Assembly: GCA_018400395.1 (NCBI GenBank)
Contig: JAGYMN010000043.1
Location: 1-10,326 of the forward strand
DNA length: 10,326 bases
Origin: Actinomycetota bacterium
Lineage (GTDB): Bacteria > Actinomycetota > Humimicrobiia > Humimicrobiales > Humimicrobiaceae
Reading direction: 5' to 3'
In this document: positions 1-6,169 of the stretch, in pieces
How positions within the stretch are numbered: the stretch's first letter is position 1
How the letters are laid out: each line of letters begins with the position of its first letter
The notes under the pieces: generated by a model
Databases searched by the model: none
What the model saw: only the letters and a program-made list of their open reading frames with translations
What the model was told of the DNA's origin: nothing
Made by a program: the position numbers and the translations under genes

Positions 1-285
1 AAGTTTGCCGCTGAATTTTCCCGTTGAGGATATTTCAACTTCACCTGAAGCTTTCATGTCACCGCTGAAAGAACCTGCAATTACCACATTATTTGTCTGG
101 ACACTGGCTTCGACCTTTCCTTCCTTGCCAATAACAAGTTCTTTATCAGATATGATCTCTCCTTTTACAATCCCATCAATCCTTGTAGAACCAGGAGAGT
201 TTATTTTTCCTTCAACTGTAACGCCCTCTGCAATAACTGTTATCGTCTTGCTGCCCTTGATTTCGCGGTTTCTTTTTAATACCAT
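1..285 (-). CDS. Bactofilin (polymer-forming cytoskeletal protein), N-terminal part, runs off the window
   Basis: Read on the minus strand from an ATG at 285, the frame stays open for 95 codons to the window edge, so the C-terminus is missing. The protein begins MVLKRNREIKGSKTITVIAE and continues with short beta-strand repeats rich in G and V (for example EGKINSPGSTRIDGIVKGEI, then GSFSGDMKASGEVEISSTG). That pattern is typical of the bactofilin (DUF583) right-handed beta-helix. Bactofilins polymerise without nucleotide into filaments on the inner face of the membrane and help with cell shape, wall enzyme placement or polar organisation; the role here is unknown. A GAAGG Shine-Dalgarno at 291-295 lies about 5 bases before the ATG and supports this start. 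The plus-strand frame over the same DNA is a shadow. The family call is firm; the full length is unknown. Confidence 0.85.
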   Translation of the reverse strand, partial: MVLKRNREIKGSKTITVIAEGVTVEGKINSPGSTRIDGIVKGEIISDKELVIGKEGKVEASVQTNNVVIAGSFSGDMKASGEVEISSTGKFSGKL

Positions 286-337
286 TATTGCCTTCTATCC
301 CTTCATAATATTAATATTGCATTTTAGGATGAGAGTA

Positions 338-346
338 ATTATAACA
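338..346 (-). promoter_or_regulatory. Extended -10 promoter for the bactofilin gene
   Basis: The minus strand reads TGTTATAAT, a perfect TGnTATAAT extended -10 element (hexamer at 338-343, TG at 345-346). It lies about 50 bases upstream of the bactofilin ATG. No good -35 hexamer is seen (ATTAAA at 361-366), which is common for extended -10 promoters. A prediction from sequence alone. Confidence 0.5.
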
Positions 347-384
347 TTTTAAGAAAATATTTTAATATTTTTATTTCTTTTATT

Positions 385-412
385 TTGCCAAATAAAAATA
401 TAGAATTATATC
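385..412 (+). promoter_or_regulatory. Weak candidate promoter for the CapA-like lipoprotein gene
   Basis: TTGCCA (385-390) and TATATC (407-412) are separated by 16 bases and face the lipoprotein gene. The match to the sigma-70 consensus is only moderate and the DNA here is very AT-rich, so chance similarity is possible. The rest of 286-493 holds no gene apart from a possible 22-codon ORF (429-497). It also contains a 13-bp inverted repeat, GATTGC-T-GCAATC, at 457-469. Confidence 0.25.
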
Positions 413-493
413 AAGCTGCTGCCCTACGATGGTGTATGGGGTAGAAGAAATGGAGGGATTGCTGCAATCAACATTAACCAATAAATCAGGCAT

Positions 494-2275
494 ATGAAAG
501 TAAGAAAAATCTACAAATTAAAATACGCATGGCTGCTGTTTTCATTTACCGCCGTCTTTTTTCTGGCCTTCTCGTGCATGCTTTATCAGCCGGATGGGCC
601 ATTAAATGATATTAAGGAAGAAGCAGAGGTTAAGGAAGACGGGGATAGCACTGAACAAGAAATATCTCCTGGAAACGGGGATGATAAAAGTCCACAGGAT
701 CTGGATGAAAGCACAGTTCCAGCATGTATATGGATAGAAGAGGCAATCCCAGGGATAATAAAGCAGGGCCTGCTTGAAAAGATAAGTGGTAATCCTGACT
801 TTATTGCAGTAAAGGAGAGCTGTGATGCCGATGTATTGTTTGAAATAGTACCCGCAGGGGCTCTGACTGATGGAGATAGTTTATACAGGGATCTGGGCAT
901 TTCTTATTTAATGGCACCGGTGGCCGGCTTTTTTAATATCGTGGATGAGGTAAAATGGGACGATCTTAGATCCTGGTGGAATGGGGAAACCGGCTCACTG
1001 GATTATGTTTCAGAAAGCGGCTCTCAAATCAGTCTTTATATCAGTGAAGAGGATTACCGGATACTGGTAAAGATAATGGGAGAGCCTGCAAATGAAAATA
1101 TAGAAATAACTCCTGGTGATGAAACGACAGGAGAAGTGCAGAAGAATGACGGAGGCATTTCAATAATACCCTTTGACAGGATAGTGAAGGAACTAAAAGT
1201 CCTGGATTTAGACGGCATGTCTGTTTTTGACCCTTCCCTGGGATATAAGGATTACCCCCTGGCCTTTTCAGTGGTTATCCATGGAAAAGACGCGGATATT
1301 GTTGAGAGGGTATACTCATTTTATGAAGATACTATTATTACTAACAGGGAGATATCAGAGCTTACCAGCCTTATGATGACAGGCGTAACGGCTATGGCAC
1401 GGAGCAAGGCAATAGGCAGGAAAATGGACGAAGCAGGAGCCCTTTATCCGGCTGAAAAAATCGCAGATGTCTTAAGGTCTGCTGACATAACCCATATAAG
1501 CAATGAAATACCTTTTGTAGAAGGATGCCCTGGAAAGGGCTGGCCGATATTTTGCAGCGATCCAGAATACATGGAGCTATTGCGTTTTATAGATCCCGAT
1601 GTAATAGAACTTACCGGAAACCATATGAATGATTACGGGCATGAATGGATGCTTTATACCCTTGAGTTATATGATGAAGAAGGCTGGCCTTATTTTGGCG
1701 GGGGGAGAAATCTTGATGAATGCTACAGACCGGCAGTACTTGAATCAAACGGCCATAAGTTTGCGTTTCTCGGGCTTAACTGGTTTGGTCCCCGGTCAAC
1801 ATATGCAACTGAAAACAGTCCAGGGTGCGCGCCGGGTCCTGAAGAACAATATTTTAAAAAGTTTGAAGAAATAATAGGAGACCTTAAAGATAATGGCTAT
1901 ATTGTAATTTTTACTTTTCAGTACTATGAGGCACCGCAATATTTTCCAACCGGACAGCAGATAGTGGATTTCAGGAGGATGATAGATGCCGGCGCAGATA
2001 TAGTAAGCGGCAGCCAGTCGCATTATCCAATGGGTGTGGAGCTTTACAATAATGGTTTCATAAATTATGGGCTTGGGAACCTGTTTTTCAATATGAGCAA
2101 CATCACTGGATTAAGGCAGGGTATAATAGCAAAACACATCTTCTATGATGGAAGGCACATAAATACAGTACTGATAACAACAATGCTTGAAGATAATCTG
2201 AGCAGGGTCAGACTTACCACTCCTGAAGAAAGAAAAATACTGCTGGAGTCAATATTTGAGGGCAGTATAAGATGA
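494..2275 (+). CDS. Lipoprotein with PBP-like N-terminal half and variant CapA (PGA_cap) metallophosphatase-like domain
   Basis: 593 residues. A basic N-terminus, a hydrophobic stretch (about 12-27) and LAFSC with Cys28 form a permissive lipobox, so the protein is probably a membrane-anchored lipoprotein. An acidic, flexible linker follows (about 35-75). Residues about 80-285 resemble a PstS-like periplasmic binding fold (WDDLRSWWNGE, then GISIIPFD and YKDYPLAF). Residues about 290-590 match the CapA/PGA_cap family, named for poly-gamma-glutamate capsule proteins: NE at 337-338, GNHMNDYG at 375-382, GGGRNLDE, DAGADIVSG, and NYGLGNLFF near the end. Three usual metal-site positions differ: the GD motif reads GV (297-298), the usual His motif reads TFQY (474-477), and the late HxH reads SQSH (507-510, His510 kept). 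I recall similar variants among Chloroflexota proteins. Capsule synthesis should not be assumed. The Shine-Dalgarno is weak (AGG at 488-490). Codons are AGA/AGG- and ATA-rich. Confidence 0.8.
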   Translation: MKVRKIYKLKYAWLLFSFTAVFFLAFSCMLYQPDGPLNDIKEEAEVKEDGDSTEQEISPGNGDDKSPQDLDESTVPACIWIEEAIPGIIKQGLLEKISGNPDFIAVKESCDADVLFEIVPAGALTDGDSLYRDLGISYLMAPVAGFFNIVDEVKWDDLRSWWNGETGSLDYVSESGSQISLYISEEDYRILVKIMGEPANENIEITPGDETTGEVQKNDGGISIIPFDRIVKELKVLDLDGMSVFDPSLGYKDYPLAFSVVIHGKDADIVERVYSFYEDTIITNREISELTSLMMTGVTAMARSKAIGRKMDEAGALYPAEKIADVLRSADITHISNEIPFVEGCPGKGWPIFCSDPEYMELLRFIDPDVIELTGNHMNDYGHEWMLYTLELYDEEGWPYFGGGRNLDECYRPAVLESNGHKFAFLGLNWFGPRSTYATENSPGCAPGPEEQYFKKFEEIIGDLKDNGYIVIFTFQYYEAPQYFPTGQQIVDFRRMIDAGADIVSGSQSHYPMGVELYNNGFINYGLGNLFFNMSNITGLRQGIIAKHIFYDGRHINTVLITTMLEDNLSRVRLTTPEERKILLESIFEGSIR

Positions 2276-2483
2276 TAAGTGGGTAGCTGTCTCTGTGATA
2301 CATACACTGGGCCTTGAGGAATCAAGGGGGATAATGAAAAATCTCCAGAAAAACCTGAATGTAGTCTATTCGGTAGTTAATAAATGCACCCCCGCGGTTG
2401 GAGCCCATACCGGACCGGGACTGATCGGGATAATAATCAGCCGGCTAAACAGGGAGACAGCCGGACTTTTCATAAAGGATTAA
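2271..2483 (+). pseudogene. C-terminal remnant of a DegV-family protein
   Basis: A plus-strand frame runs from 2271 to a TAA at 2481-2483. It contains NKCTPAVGAHTGPGLIGIII, which matches the C-terminal signature of DegV fatty-acid-binding proteins (GxHTGPGxxG). The preceding WVAVSVIHTLGLEESRGIMK also fits the last alpha/beta unit of DegV. Full DegV proteins are about 280 residues, so the N-terminal three quarters are missing. The only start in the frame is a GTG at 2295, but the similarity continues upstream of it. The frame is different from the CapA-like gene and opens exactly where that gene stops. I infer a decayed gene cut off at its 5' side by a deletion or rearrangement. Its stop overlaps the stop of the convergent AmmeMemoRadiSam A gene in the tetramer TTAA. 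Confidence 0.6.
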
Positions 2484-3037
2484 TCTTTTTCACCAAAAAC
2501 TTCAGCAGTAAAAATATATATTTCACAGTTTGTATCTTTATAGCAATTTCTTTCAAGGCCTGCTTTGAGGCATGTATGTTCGAGGAAGCTTTTCCTGTCA
2601 AAATTATTCTCTGTTGCTACCTGTGGAAGCAGAAGTCCCTGGTAAAATCCCTTTTTTATAAAAATACCGTGTTTGCCCGTTTCTATTTCATCAATACTCC
2701 CTGCCTTCCATAATGGTGAAAGTACCGATATTTCAATATCTATTTCATCAAGCTCATCTGAAGAAACAGGCGGGAAGCGGGGATCCCCTGTGCTTGCTTC
2801 TACAGCCATATCCCTGACAGTTTTCCAGAGAGGGCTCCTGCCTATTATATTTCCTATGCACCCTCTTAGAGATCCATGATTGTGTATAGTGACAAAGGCC
2901 CCGCATTCTTTATTGAGCAGGGGGTCATCTATGCCAGGATTACCAGAAATAGTTCCCAGTACGGTATTCTTTATGGCATCCCGTGCTATTTTAAGAAGTA
3001 ATTTTTTTTGTCTGTTGTCCAGTTTAAAATTTTCCAT
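2480..3037 (-). CDS. amrA: AmmeMemoRadiSam system protein A (AMMECR1 domain)
   Basis: 185 residues, the usual length for the bacterial and archaeal single-domain AMMECR1 family. Visible family marks are GAFVTI (46-51), the diagnostic LRGCIG (57-62), the DPRFPPVSSDEL stretch (85-96), GLLLPQVATE (about 134-143) and the FLEHTCLKAGL segment near the C-terminus. The protein lacks a signal peptide or membrane segment and should be cytosolic. AMMECR1, MEMO and a radical SAM enzyme occur together or fused in many prokaryotes; the reaction they carry out is not established to my knowledge. The gene follows the B gene on the same strand after a 20-base gap, and its own Shine-Dalgarno is poor, so translation may depend on the upstream gene. 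The radical SAM partner is not in this window. Confidence 0.9.
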   Translation of the reverse strand: MENFKLDNRQKKLLLKIARDAIKNTVLGTISGNPGIDDPLLNKECGAFVTIHNHGSLRGCIGNIIGRSPLWKTVRDMAVEASTGDPRFPPVSSDELDEIDIEISVLSPLWKAGSIDEIETGKHGIFIKKGFYQGLLLPQVATENNFDRKSFLEHTCLKAGLERNCYKDTNCEIYIFTAEVFGEKD

Positions 3038-3057
3038 GTAAATACCATAATCTTTCT

Positions 3058-3885
3058 TTATTTTTTATAAAAAGCAGCAGAGACATATCCGACTACTGCG
3101 CTTCTATCACCAGCAGCATCGCCTGAGTTTGCGTAATGCAAAATCCTGGTGGAGTCTGCTCCAAGTAAACCGGAGGCTATCATTGCAGAAACAACCGGAC
3201 CACCTCCGCACATCTCGATCGTATTATTTGACAGAGCCTCCAGAAGCCGGTTGCTGTCAAATGATGCTATTATTTCTATTACATCCTTATCCAGCGAAAC
3301 TGCTTCAGTATAAGGGTGATAATGTGAAAGGTCGGTACTGGCAACTATTAATATATTTTCCCCAGAAAAAATCCTTCCTATAGTATTTCCAAGCTCTATA
3401 ATGTTTTCCCTGCTCTGATTGCCTATTACTACAGGCACTATCCTGAAGCTGCCTCCGAGCACAATCTGGAGGAATGGAAGCTGGACTTCCAGACTATGTT
3501 CCTGGCCATGGCCATATTCAGACCTTTTGATTAAACTGCTTTCGCCTTCAAGTATTTTTGATTTTTCACTGTCAACTGTGACTACTCCAAGAGGTGTCTG
3601 GTATCCTTCACCGCTGTAAATGGAAATAAAATCAAAATATTCTGCATGAGAAGGTGCTATAATTATAACGGTATCATATCTTTGACCGGCCATCTGCTTA
3701 TATGAATATGCAGCTACCTGGCCGGAATAAATATAACCTGCATGGGGGCTTATTAAAGCTTTTATATTATCAATATCGCAGGTTTCTGCTTTATCAAGAT
3801 ACTTATTTATCAATTTCTTCAGATTTGCAGGATCTGAAGGGTAAAAGCTTCCAGCAGCTATGCTCCTTCTTATAATCCCGGTCAT
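3058..3885 (-). CDS. amrB: AmmeMemoRadiSam system protein B (MEMO1 family)
   Basis: 275 residues, full length for the MEMO1-like family, which is related in fold to class III extradiol dioxygenases. Motifs in order: SPHAGYIYSG (46-55, His48), APSHAEYFD (77-85, His80), the EHSLEVQLPFLQ segment, ASTDLSHYHPY, and EMCGGGPV with Cys226. His48, His80 and Cys226 correspond to the three iron or copper ligands reported in human MEMO1 (His49, His81, Cys244). The metal site therefore looks intact. The enzymatic role in bacteria is unresolved. The start ATG at 3885 has a GGGGGT Shine-Dalgarno about 6 bases upstream. It is the first gene of a two-gene unit with the AMMECR1 gene and is divergent from the sugar kinase gene. 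Codons match the left-hand genes (AGA/AGG, ATA). Confidence 0.9.
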   Translation of the reverse strand: MTGIIRRSIAAGSFYPSDPANLKKLINKYLDKAETCDIDNIKALISPHAGYIYSGQVAAYSYKQMAGQRYDTVIIIAPSHAEYFDFISIYSGEGYQTPLGVVTVDSEKSKILEGESSLIKRSEYGHGQEHSLEVQLPFLQIVLGGSFRIVPVVIGNQSRENIIELGNTIGRIFSGENILIVASTDLSHYHPYTEAVSLDKDVIEIIASFDSNRLLEALSNNTIEMCGGGPVVSAMIASGLLGADSTRILHYANSGDAAGDRSAVVGYVSAAFYKK

Positions 3886-3923
3886 TTAAGACCCCCTTAA
3901 TCTTTTTTATATGAATAATTCTT

Positions 3924-3951
3924 ATTATATTTGATTTAATATATATTTAAA
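3924..3951 (-). promoter_or_regulatory. Candidate promoter for the AmmeMemoRadiSam B-A operon
   Basis: On the minus strand TTTAAA (3946-3951) and a perfect TATAAT (3924-3929) are 16 bases apart, about 40 bases upstream of the B gene start. The -10 is perfect and the -35 matches 4 of 6. The surroundings are very AT-rich, so the match is only suggestive. Confidence 0.4.
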
Positions 3952-3954
3952 CAG

Positions 3955-3984
3955 TAGAAAAATTATTTATATCTAATGTATAAT
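3955..3984 (+). promoter_or_regulatory. Candidate promoter for the BadF/BadG-type kinase gene
   Basis: A perfect TATAAT lies at 3979-3984, and TAGAAA at 3955-3960 could serve as a weak -35 with an 18-base spacer. It sits about 39 bases upstream of the preferred kinase start and is divergent from the promoter proposed for the B-A operon. Confidence 0.4.
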
Positions 3985-4022
3985 GCAGAAATACCAGTGA
4001 AATAAGAGGGATGGAGAATCCG

Positions 4023-4958
4023 ATGGAATATATACTCGGAGTTGATGGCGGGGCAACAAAGACAACAGCAGTAATAGCCGAAGCAGGAGGGAAAAAAATA
4101 GCAGATTCGGTTTCCAGTGCCAGCAATTTCCTTAGTGTAGGTGTTGATAATGCCATAAATAATCTTAATAGTGCAGTATTCGGGGCATTGGAAAAGGCCG
4201 GGATTGGGAAGGATATAATATTTGAAAGCAGCTGCTTTGGTTTTGCGGGATTTAATGTTCCTGATGATTTAAATACTTACCGGAAAATAGTCGAGAATGA
4301 AAAATTAAAAAAACACCTAAGGACTTCTAAGACCTTAATATGCAATGATACAAGGATCGGCCTGGAAGCAGGAAGCAGCGCTGAAAATAAGATAATAATA
4401 ATAGCAGGGACAGGATCTAATTGTTTTGGTATAAACGACAGAGGAGAGCAGGCAGGTTCTACGGGCTGGGATTATATACTTGCGGATGAAGGTAGCGGAT
4501 ACTCTGTAAGCGTAAAGGCCCTGAGGGCCGTGATGAGAGCATATGACGGCAGAGGGAAAAAGACTATGCTGACAGATAAAATTCTCGGGGAGCTGGGTTT
4601 TAAGGAAGCTATAGAGATTGTAAACTGGACATACGGAAAACCTTTTTCAAAAAAAAGAATAGGACAGTTTTCTGAGGTTGTCTGCAGATGTGCTTACAGG
4701 GAAGATGAGATATGCATAAAAATTTTGCACCAAGAGGCTATGGAGTCAGTCTTATCGGTTGAGACAGTAGCAGGAAAGCTTGGACTTTTAGATAAGAGAA
4801 CAGATCTGGTATTTGTAGGGGGACTGTTTAAATGTGAAAAATATTTTAAGGATGTCGTAACAGAAGAACTTGAATCAAGATTTGATAATATAAACTTCAA
4901 GCCGCTGATTGAAAAACCGGTCAGCGGAGCTGTCAAACTGGCTATTGATAATTTATAG
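4023..4958 (+). CDS. BadF/BadG/BcrA/BcrD ATPase-family sugar kinase (N-acetylglucosamine-kinase-like)
   Basis: 311 residues from this start. The ASKHA nucleotide-binding fold is clear: phosphate-1 loop GVDGGATKT (6-14), GFAGFN (73-78), NDTRIGLEAG (108-117) with Asp109 in the usual catalytic position, phosphate-2 loop AGTGSN (128-133), and GWDYILADEGSGY (148-160), which is diagnostic for the N-acetylglucosamine kinase branch of the BadF family. A VFVGGLF adenosine-type motif and a PVSGAVKLA tail close the protein. It probably phosphorylates an amino sugar in the cytosol, perhaps from wall recycling; the substrate is inferred. The CoA-dehydratase activator branch is unlikely because its Fe-S cysteines are not apparent. 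ATG 4023 is preferred because GGAG (4013-4016) is spaced 6 bases before it. ATG 4011 is in frame, but its AGAGGG lies directly against the start. Of 13 arginines about 12 are AGA/AGG. Confidence 0.87.
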   Translation: MEYILGVDGGATKTTAVIAEAGGKKIADSVSSASNFLSVGVDNAINNLNSAVFGALEKAGIGKDIIFESSCFGFAGFNVPDDLNTYRKIVENEKLKKHLRTSKTLICNDTRIGLEAGSSAENKIIIIAGTGSNCFGINDRGEQAGSTGWDYILADEGSGYSVSVKALRAVMRAYDGRGKKTMLTDKILGELGFKEAIEIVNWTYGKPFSKKRIGQFSEVVCRCAYREDEICIKILHQEAMESVLSVETVAGKLGLLDKRTDLVFVGGLFKCEKYFKDVVTEELESRFDNINFKPLIEKPVSGAVKLAIDNL

Positions 4959-5003
4959 CATTTTTATTAATATTTCTACTTGCGGGATGCCGGCAGCTGA
5001 TTC

Positions 5004-5032
5004 TTGACAATCTATGTTTTGATGTTGATAAT
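5004..5032 (+). promoter_or_regulatory. Strong sigma-70-type promoter for the tRNA cluster
   Basis: A perfect TTGACA (5004-5009), a 17-base spacer and GATAAT (5027-5032, 5 of 6) lie just before the first tRNA gene. Transcription would start near 5039, about a dozen bases before the mature tRNA 5' end. This is the best promoter match in the window, as expected for stable RNA genes. Confidence 0.75.
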
Positions 5033-5050
5033 GATAGGGCAAATTCATGT

Positions 5051-5126
5051 GCCGGTGTAGCTCAGTTGGTAGAGCAGCTGATTTGTAATCAGCAGGTCGT
5101 CCGTTCAAATCGGATCGCCGGCTCCA
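5051..5126 (+). tRNA. tRNA-Thr (anticodon TGT)
   Basis: 76 bases including an encoded CCA. The acceptor arms GCCGGTG and CGCCGGC pair along all 7 positions with one T-G wobble. The D arm is GCTC/GAGC, the anticodon stem GCTGA/TCAGC and the loop TTTGTAA, so the anticodon is TGT and reads ACA. The T arm is GTCCG/CGGAT around TTCAAAT. It is the first gene of a three-tRNA cluster. Confidence 0.96.
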
Positions 5127-5130
5127 TTGT

Positions 5131-5215
5131 GGAGGAGTGCCCGAGTGGTCAAAGGGAGCAGACTGTAAATCTGCCGGCGCAGCCTTCAGAGGTTCAAATC
5201 CTCTCTCCTCCACCA
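5131..5215 (+). tRNA. tRNA-Tyr (anticodon GTA)
   Basis: 85 bases including an encoded CCA. The acceptor arms GGAGGAG and CTCCTCC pair perfectly. The anticodon stem GCAGA/TCTGC encloses CTGTAAA, giving anticodon GTA. The long variable arm (CGGC-GCA-GCC plus flanks) marks a class II tRNA, as expected for bacterial tRNA-Tyr. The T arm is AGAGG/CCTCT. Only 4 bases separate it from the preceding tRNA-Thr, so the two are co-transcribed. Confidence 0.96.
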
Positions 5216-5224
5216 TAAATCAAA

Positions 5225-5300
5225 GCCCGTGTAGCTCAGGAGGTAGAGCATTTCCTCGGTAAGGAAAAGGTCATCGGTTCAAATCCGATCGCGGGCTCCA
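5225..5300 (+). tRNA. tRNA-Thr (anticodon GGT)
   Basis: 76 bases including an encoded CCA. The acceptor arms GCCCGTG and CGCGGGC pair along 7 positions with one wobble. The anticodon stem TTTCC/GGAAA encloses TCGGTAA, giving anticodon GGT, which reads ACC. The T arm is ATCGG/CCGAT. It is the last gene of the cluster; no T-rich terminator hairpin follows. Its 3' end forms part of the left copy of the imperfect direct repeat at 5293-5312. Confidence 0.96.
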
Positions 5301-5312
5301 TCAAATTTGGTG
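5293..5312 (+). repeat. Left copy of an imperfect 20-bp direct repeat at the tRNA-Thr 3' end (possible attachment site)
   Basis: The last bases of tRNA-Thr(GGT) plus 12 following bases read GGGCTCCATCAAATTTGGTG. A related sequence at 7105-7124 matches in 17 of 20 positions. The pair brackets the two PIN toxin-antitoxin modules, as an integration scar at a tRNA might. No integrase is present, so this is an inference. Confidence 0.35.
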
Positions 5313-5330
5313 CACTTTATAATAAATATA

Positions 5331-5360
5331 TTGGAATACCTTTGTTAAATATGCTATACT
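5331..5360 (+). promoter_or_regulatory. Promoter of the first PIN toxin-antitoxin module
   Basis: TTGGAA (5331-5336) and TATACT (5355-5360) are 18 bases apart, and TGC just before the -10 makes an extended -10 (TGnTATACT). Transcription would start about 25-30 bases before the TTG start of the PIN gene. The -10 overlaps the start of the palindrome at 5357-5372. Confidence 0.55.
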
Positions 5361-5372
5361 ACATATGTAGTA
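5357..5372. promoter_or_regulatory. Perfect 16-bp palindrome, candidate operator of the first toxin-antitoxin module
   Basis: TACTACATATGTAGTA is identical to its reverse complement. It overlaps the -10 and the likely transcription start of the PIN gene. A dimeric antitoxin bound here would block RNA polymerase, matching the conditional autoregulation usual for these modules. The binding protein is inferred, most likely the downstream antitoxin. Confidence 0.55.
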
Positions 5373-5394
5373 AATTGTATTATAGGAGTTAAAA

Positions 5395-5871
5395 TTGATT
5401 ATTTTTGATGCTTCTACCCTAATACTTTTATCAAAAATAGACTTAATTCAAACAGTACTTAATAAATATGAAGGGGTTATACCGGAAACTGTCAAAAAAG
5501 AAGTGGAGTATAAGGACGGGATAGACACAAGAGCGATTATACAGCAGATAAAGGAAGGAAAGCTTGTTTTAAAGGCAGATCCTGACAGGAAAGAGGTAGA
5601 TAAAATATGCAAAGATTTTCCATTAGGAAGGGGCGAGGCAGCAGCATTTATGATTGCCAGACAAAATGATTGTGCACTGGCAACCGATGATGGTATAGCA
5701 ATAAAGGTGTGTAAGATATTTAATATAAGATTTATTACTGCAATCCACTTTCTGATAGGGGCAGACCTAAAGGAAGATATTTCGCTGACAAAACTCGAAC
5801 TGCTTGAAAAGTACGGACGGTATTCAGCAAGAATAATAGAGGATGCAGAAAAAAGGATAATGAAAGGTTGA
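5395..5871 (+). CDS. PIN-domain toxin (putative ribonuclease, DUF3368-like)
   Basis: 158 residues. The PIN nuclease acidic residues are visible: Asp5 in IIFDASTLILLSK, Glu36, Glu81 in GRGEAAAFMIA, and Asp98-Asp99 in ATDDGIAIKVC. This layout fits the DUF3368-type PIN toxins usually paired with UPF0175 antitoxins. PIN toxins are metal-dependent RNases that cut tRNA, rRNA or mRNA; the target here is unknown. Translation starts at a TTG at 5395; a TAGGAG Shine-Dalgarno (GGAG at 5385-5388) lies 6 bases upstream, and Asp5 falls where the family expects it, so this start is well supported. The antitoxin gene begins 4 bases after the TGA. The order is toxin first, the reverse of the commonest arrangement. 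The gene begins about 95 bases after the tRNA cluster. Confidence 0.85.
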   Translation: MIIFDASTLILLSKIDLIQTVLNKYEGVIPETVKKEVEYKDGIDTRAIIQQIKEGKLVLKADPDRKEVDKICKDFPLGRGEAAAFMIARQNDCALATDDGIAIKVCKIFNIRFITAIHFLIGADLKEDISLTKLELLEKYGRYSARIIEDAEKRIMKG

Positions 5872-5875
5872 TAAG

Positions 5876-6169
5876 ATGAGCGTAATGAGCTTACGTCTGG
5901 GTAAGGAAGAAATAGATATAATATCCAGATTATCAGAACACAAAAAAGAGGCTAAATCAGAAATAGTAAGGGAACTTTTGCATGCAGGCTGGGTTTTTTA
6001 CTGGCTTAAACTATACAATGAAAAAAAAGTATCCCTGGGAAAGATGGCAGAAGAGCTTGATCTTTCCGTAAATGAAGTCCTTGATCTTCTTTCTGATTTT
6101 GGCATAGAGTCCCGGGTAACCTATGATGATTACCTTCAGGGTTTTGAAAATCTTAAGGCCTTGAAATAG
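5876..6169 (+). CDS. UPF0175-family antitoxin
   Basis: 97 residues. The segment KVSLGKMAEELDLSVNEVLD (51-70) plus the following LLSDFGIESRVTYDD is the characteristic UPF0175 helix-turn-helix-like region, where the family has SLGKAAELAG-type sequence, a leucine-rich helix and then GI and a late Y. The N-terminal 40 residues (SLRLGKEEIDIISRLSEH) resemble a ribbon-helix-helix DNA-binding segment. The protein probably neutralises the upstream PIN toxin and binds the palindrome at 5357-5372. The chosen ATG at 5876 has AAGG (5864-5867) 8 bases upstream; an in-frame ATG at 5885 is less well placed. It is co-transcribed with the toxin gene. Downstream, 6170-6309 lies between convergent genes and shows no convincing terminator. 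Confidence 0.8.
   Translation: MSVMSLRLGKEEIDIISRLSEHKKEAKSEIVRELLHAGWVFYWLKLYNEKKVSLGKMAEELDLSVNEVLDLLSDFGIESRVTYDDYLQGFENLKALK

Noticed and set aside
5..352. 115-residue plus-strand open frame
   Set aside because: It is the antisense of the bactofilin gene; the minus-strand protein has clear family repeats and a Shine-Dalgarno.
2384..2713. 109-residue plus-strand open frame
   Set aside because: It is mostly antisense to the AMMECR1 gene and overlaps the DegV remnant in another frame; no domain is visible.
4981..4995. Hairpin after the kinase gene containing TGCCGGCA
   Set aside because: A short stem with a mismatch and no following T run; it lies just before the tRNA promoter and is not a convincing terminator.
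4953..5216. 87-residue minus-strand open frame
   Set aside because: It runs antisense through two tRNA genes and has no family resemblance; tRNA-derived open frames like this are a common artefact.
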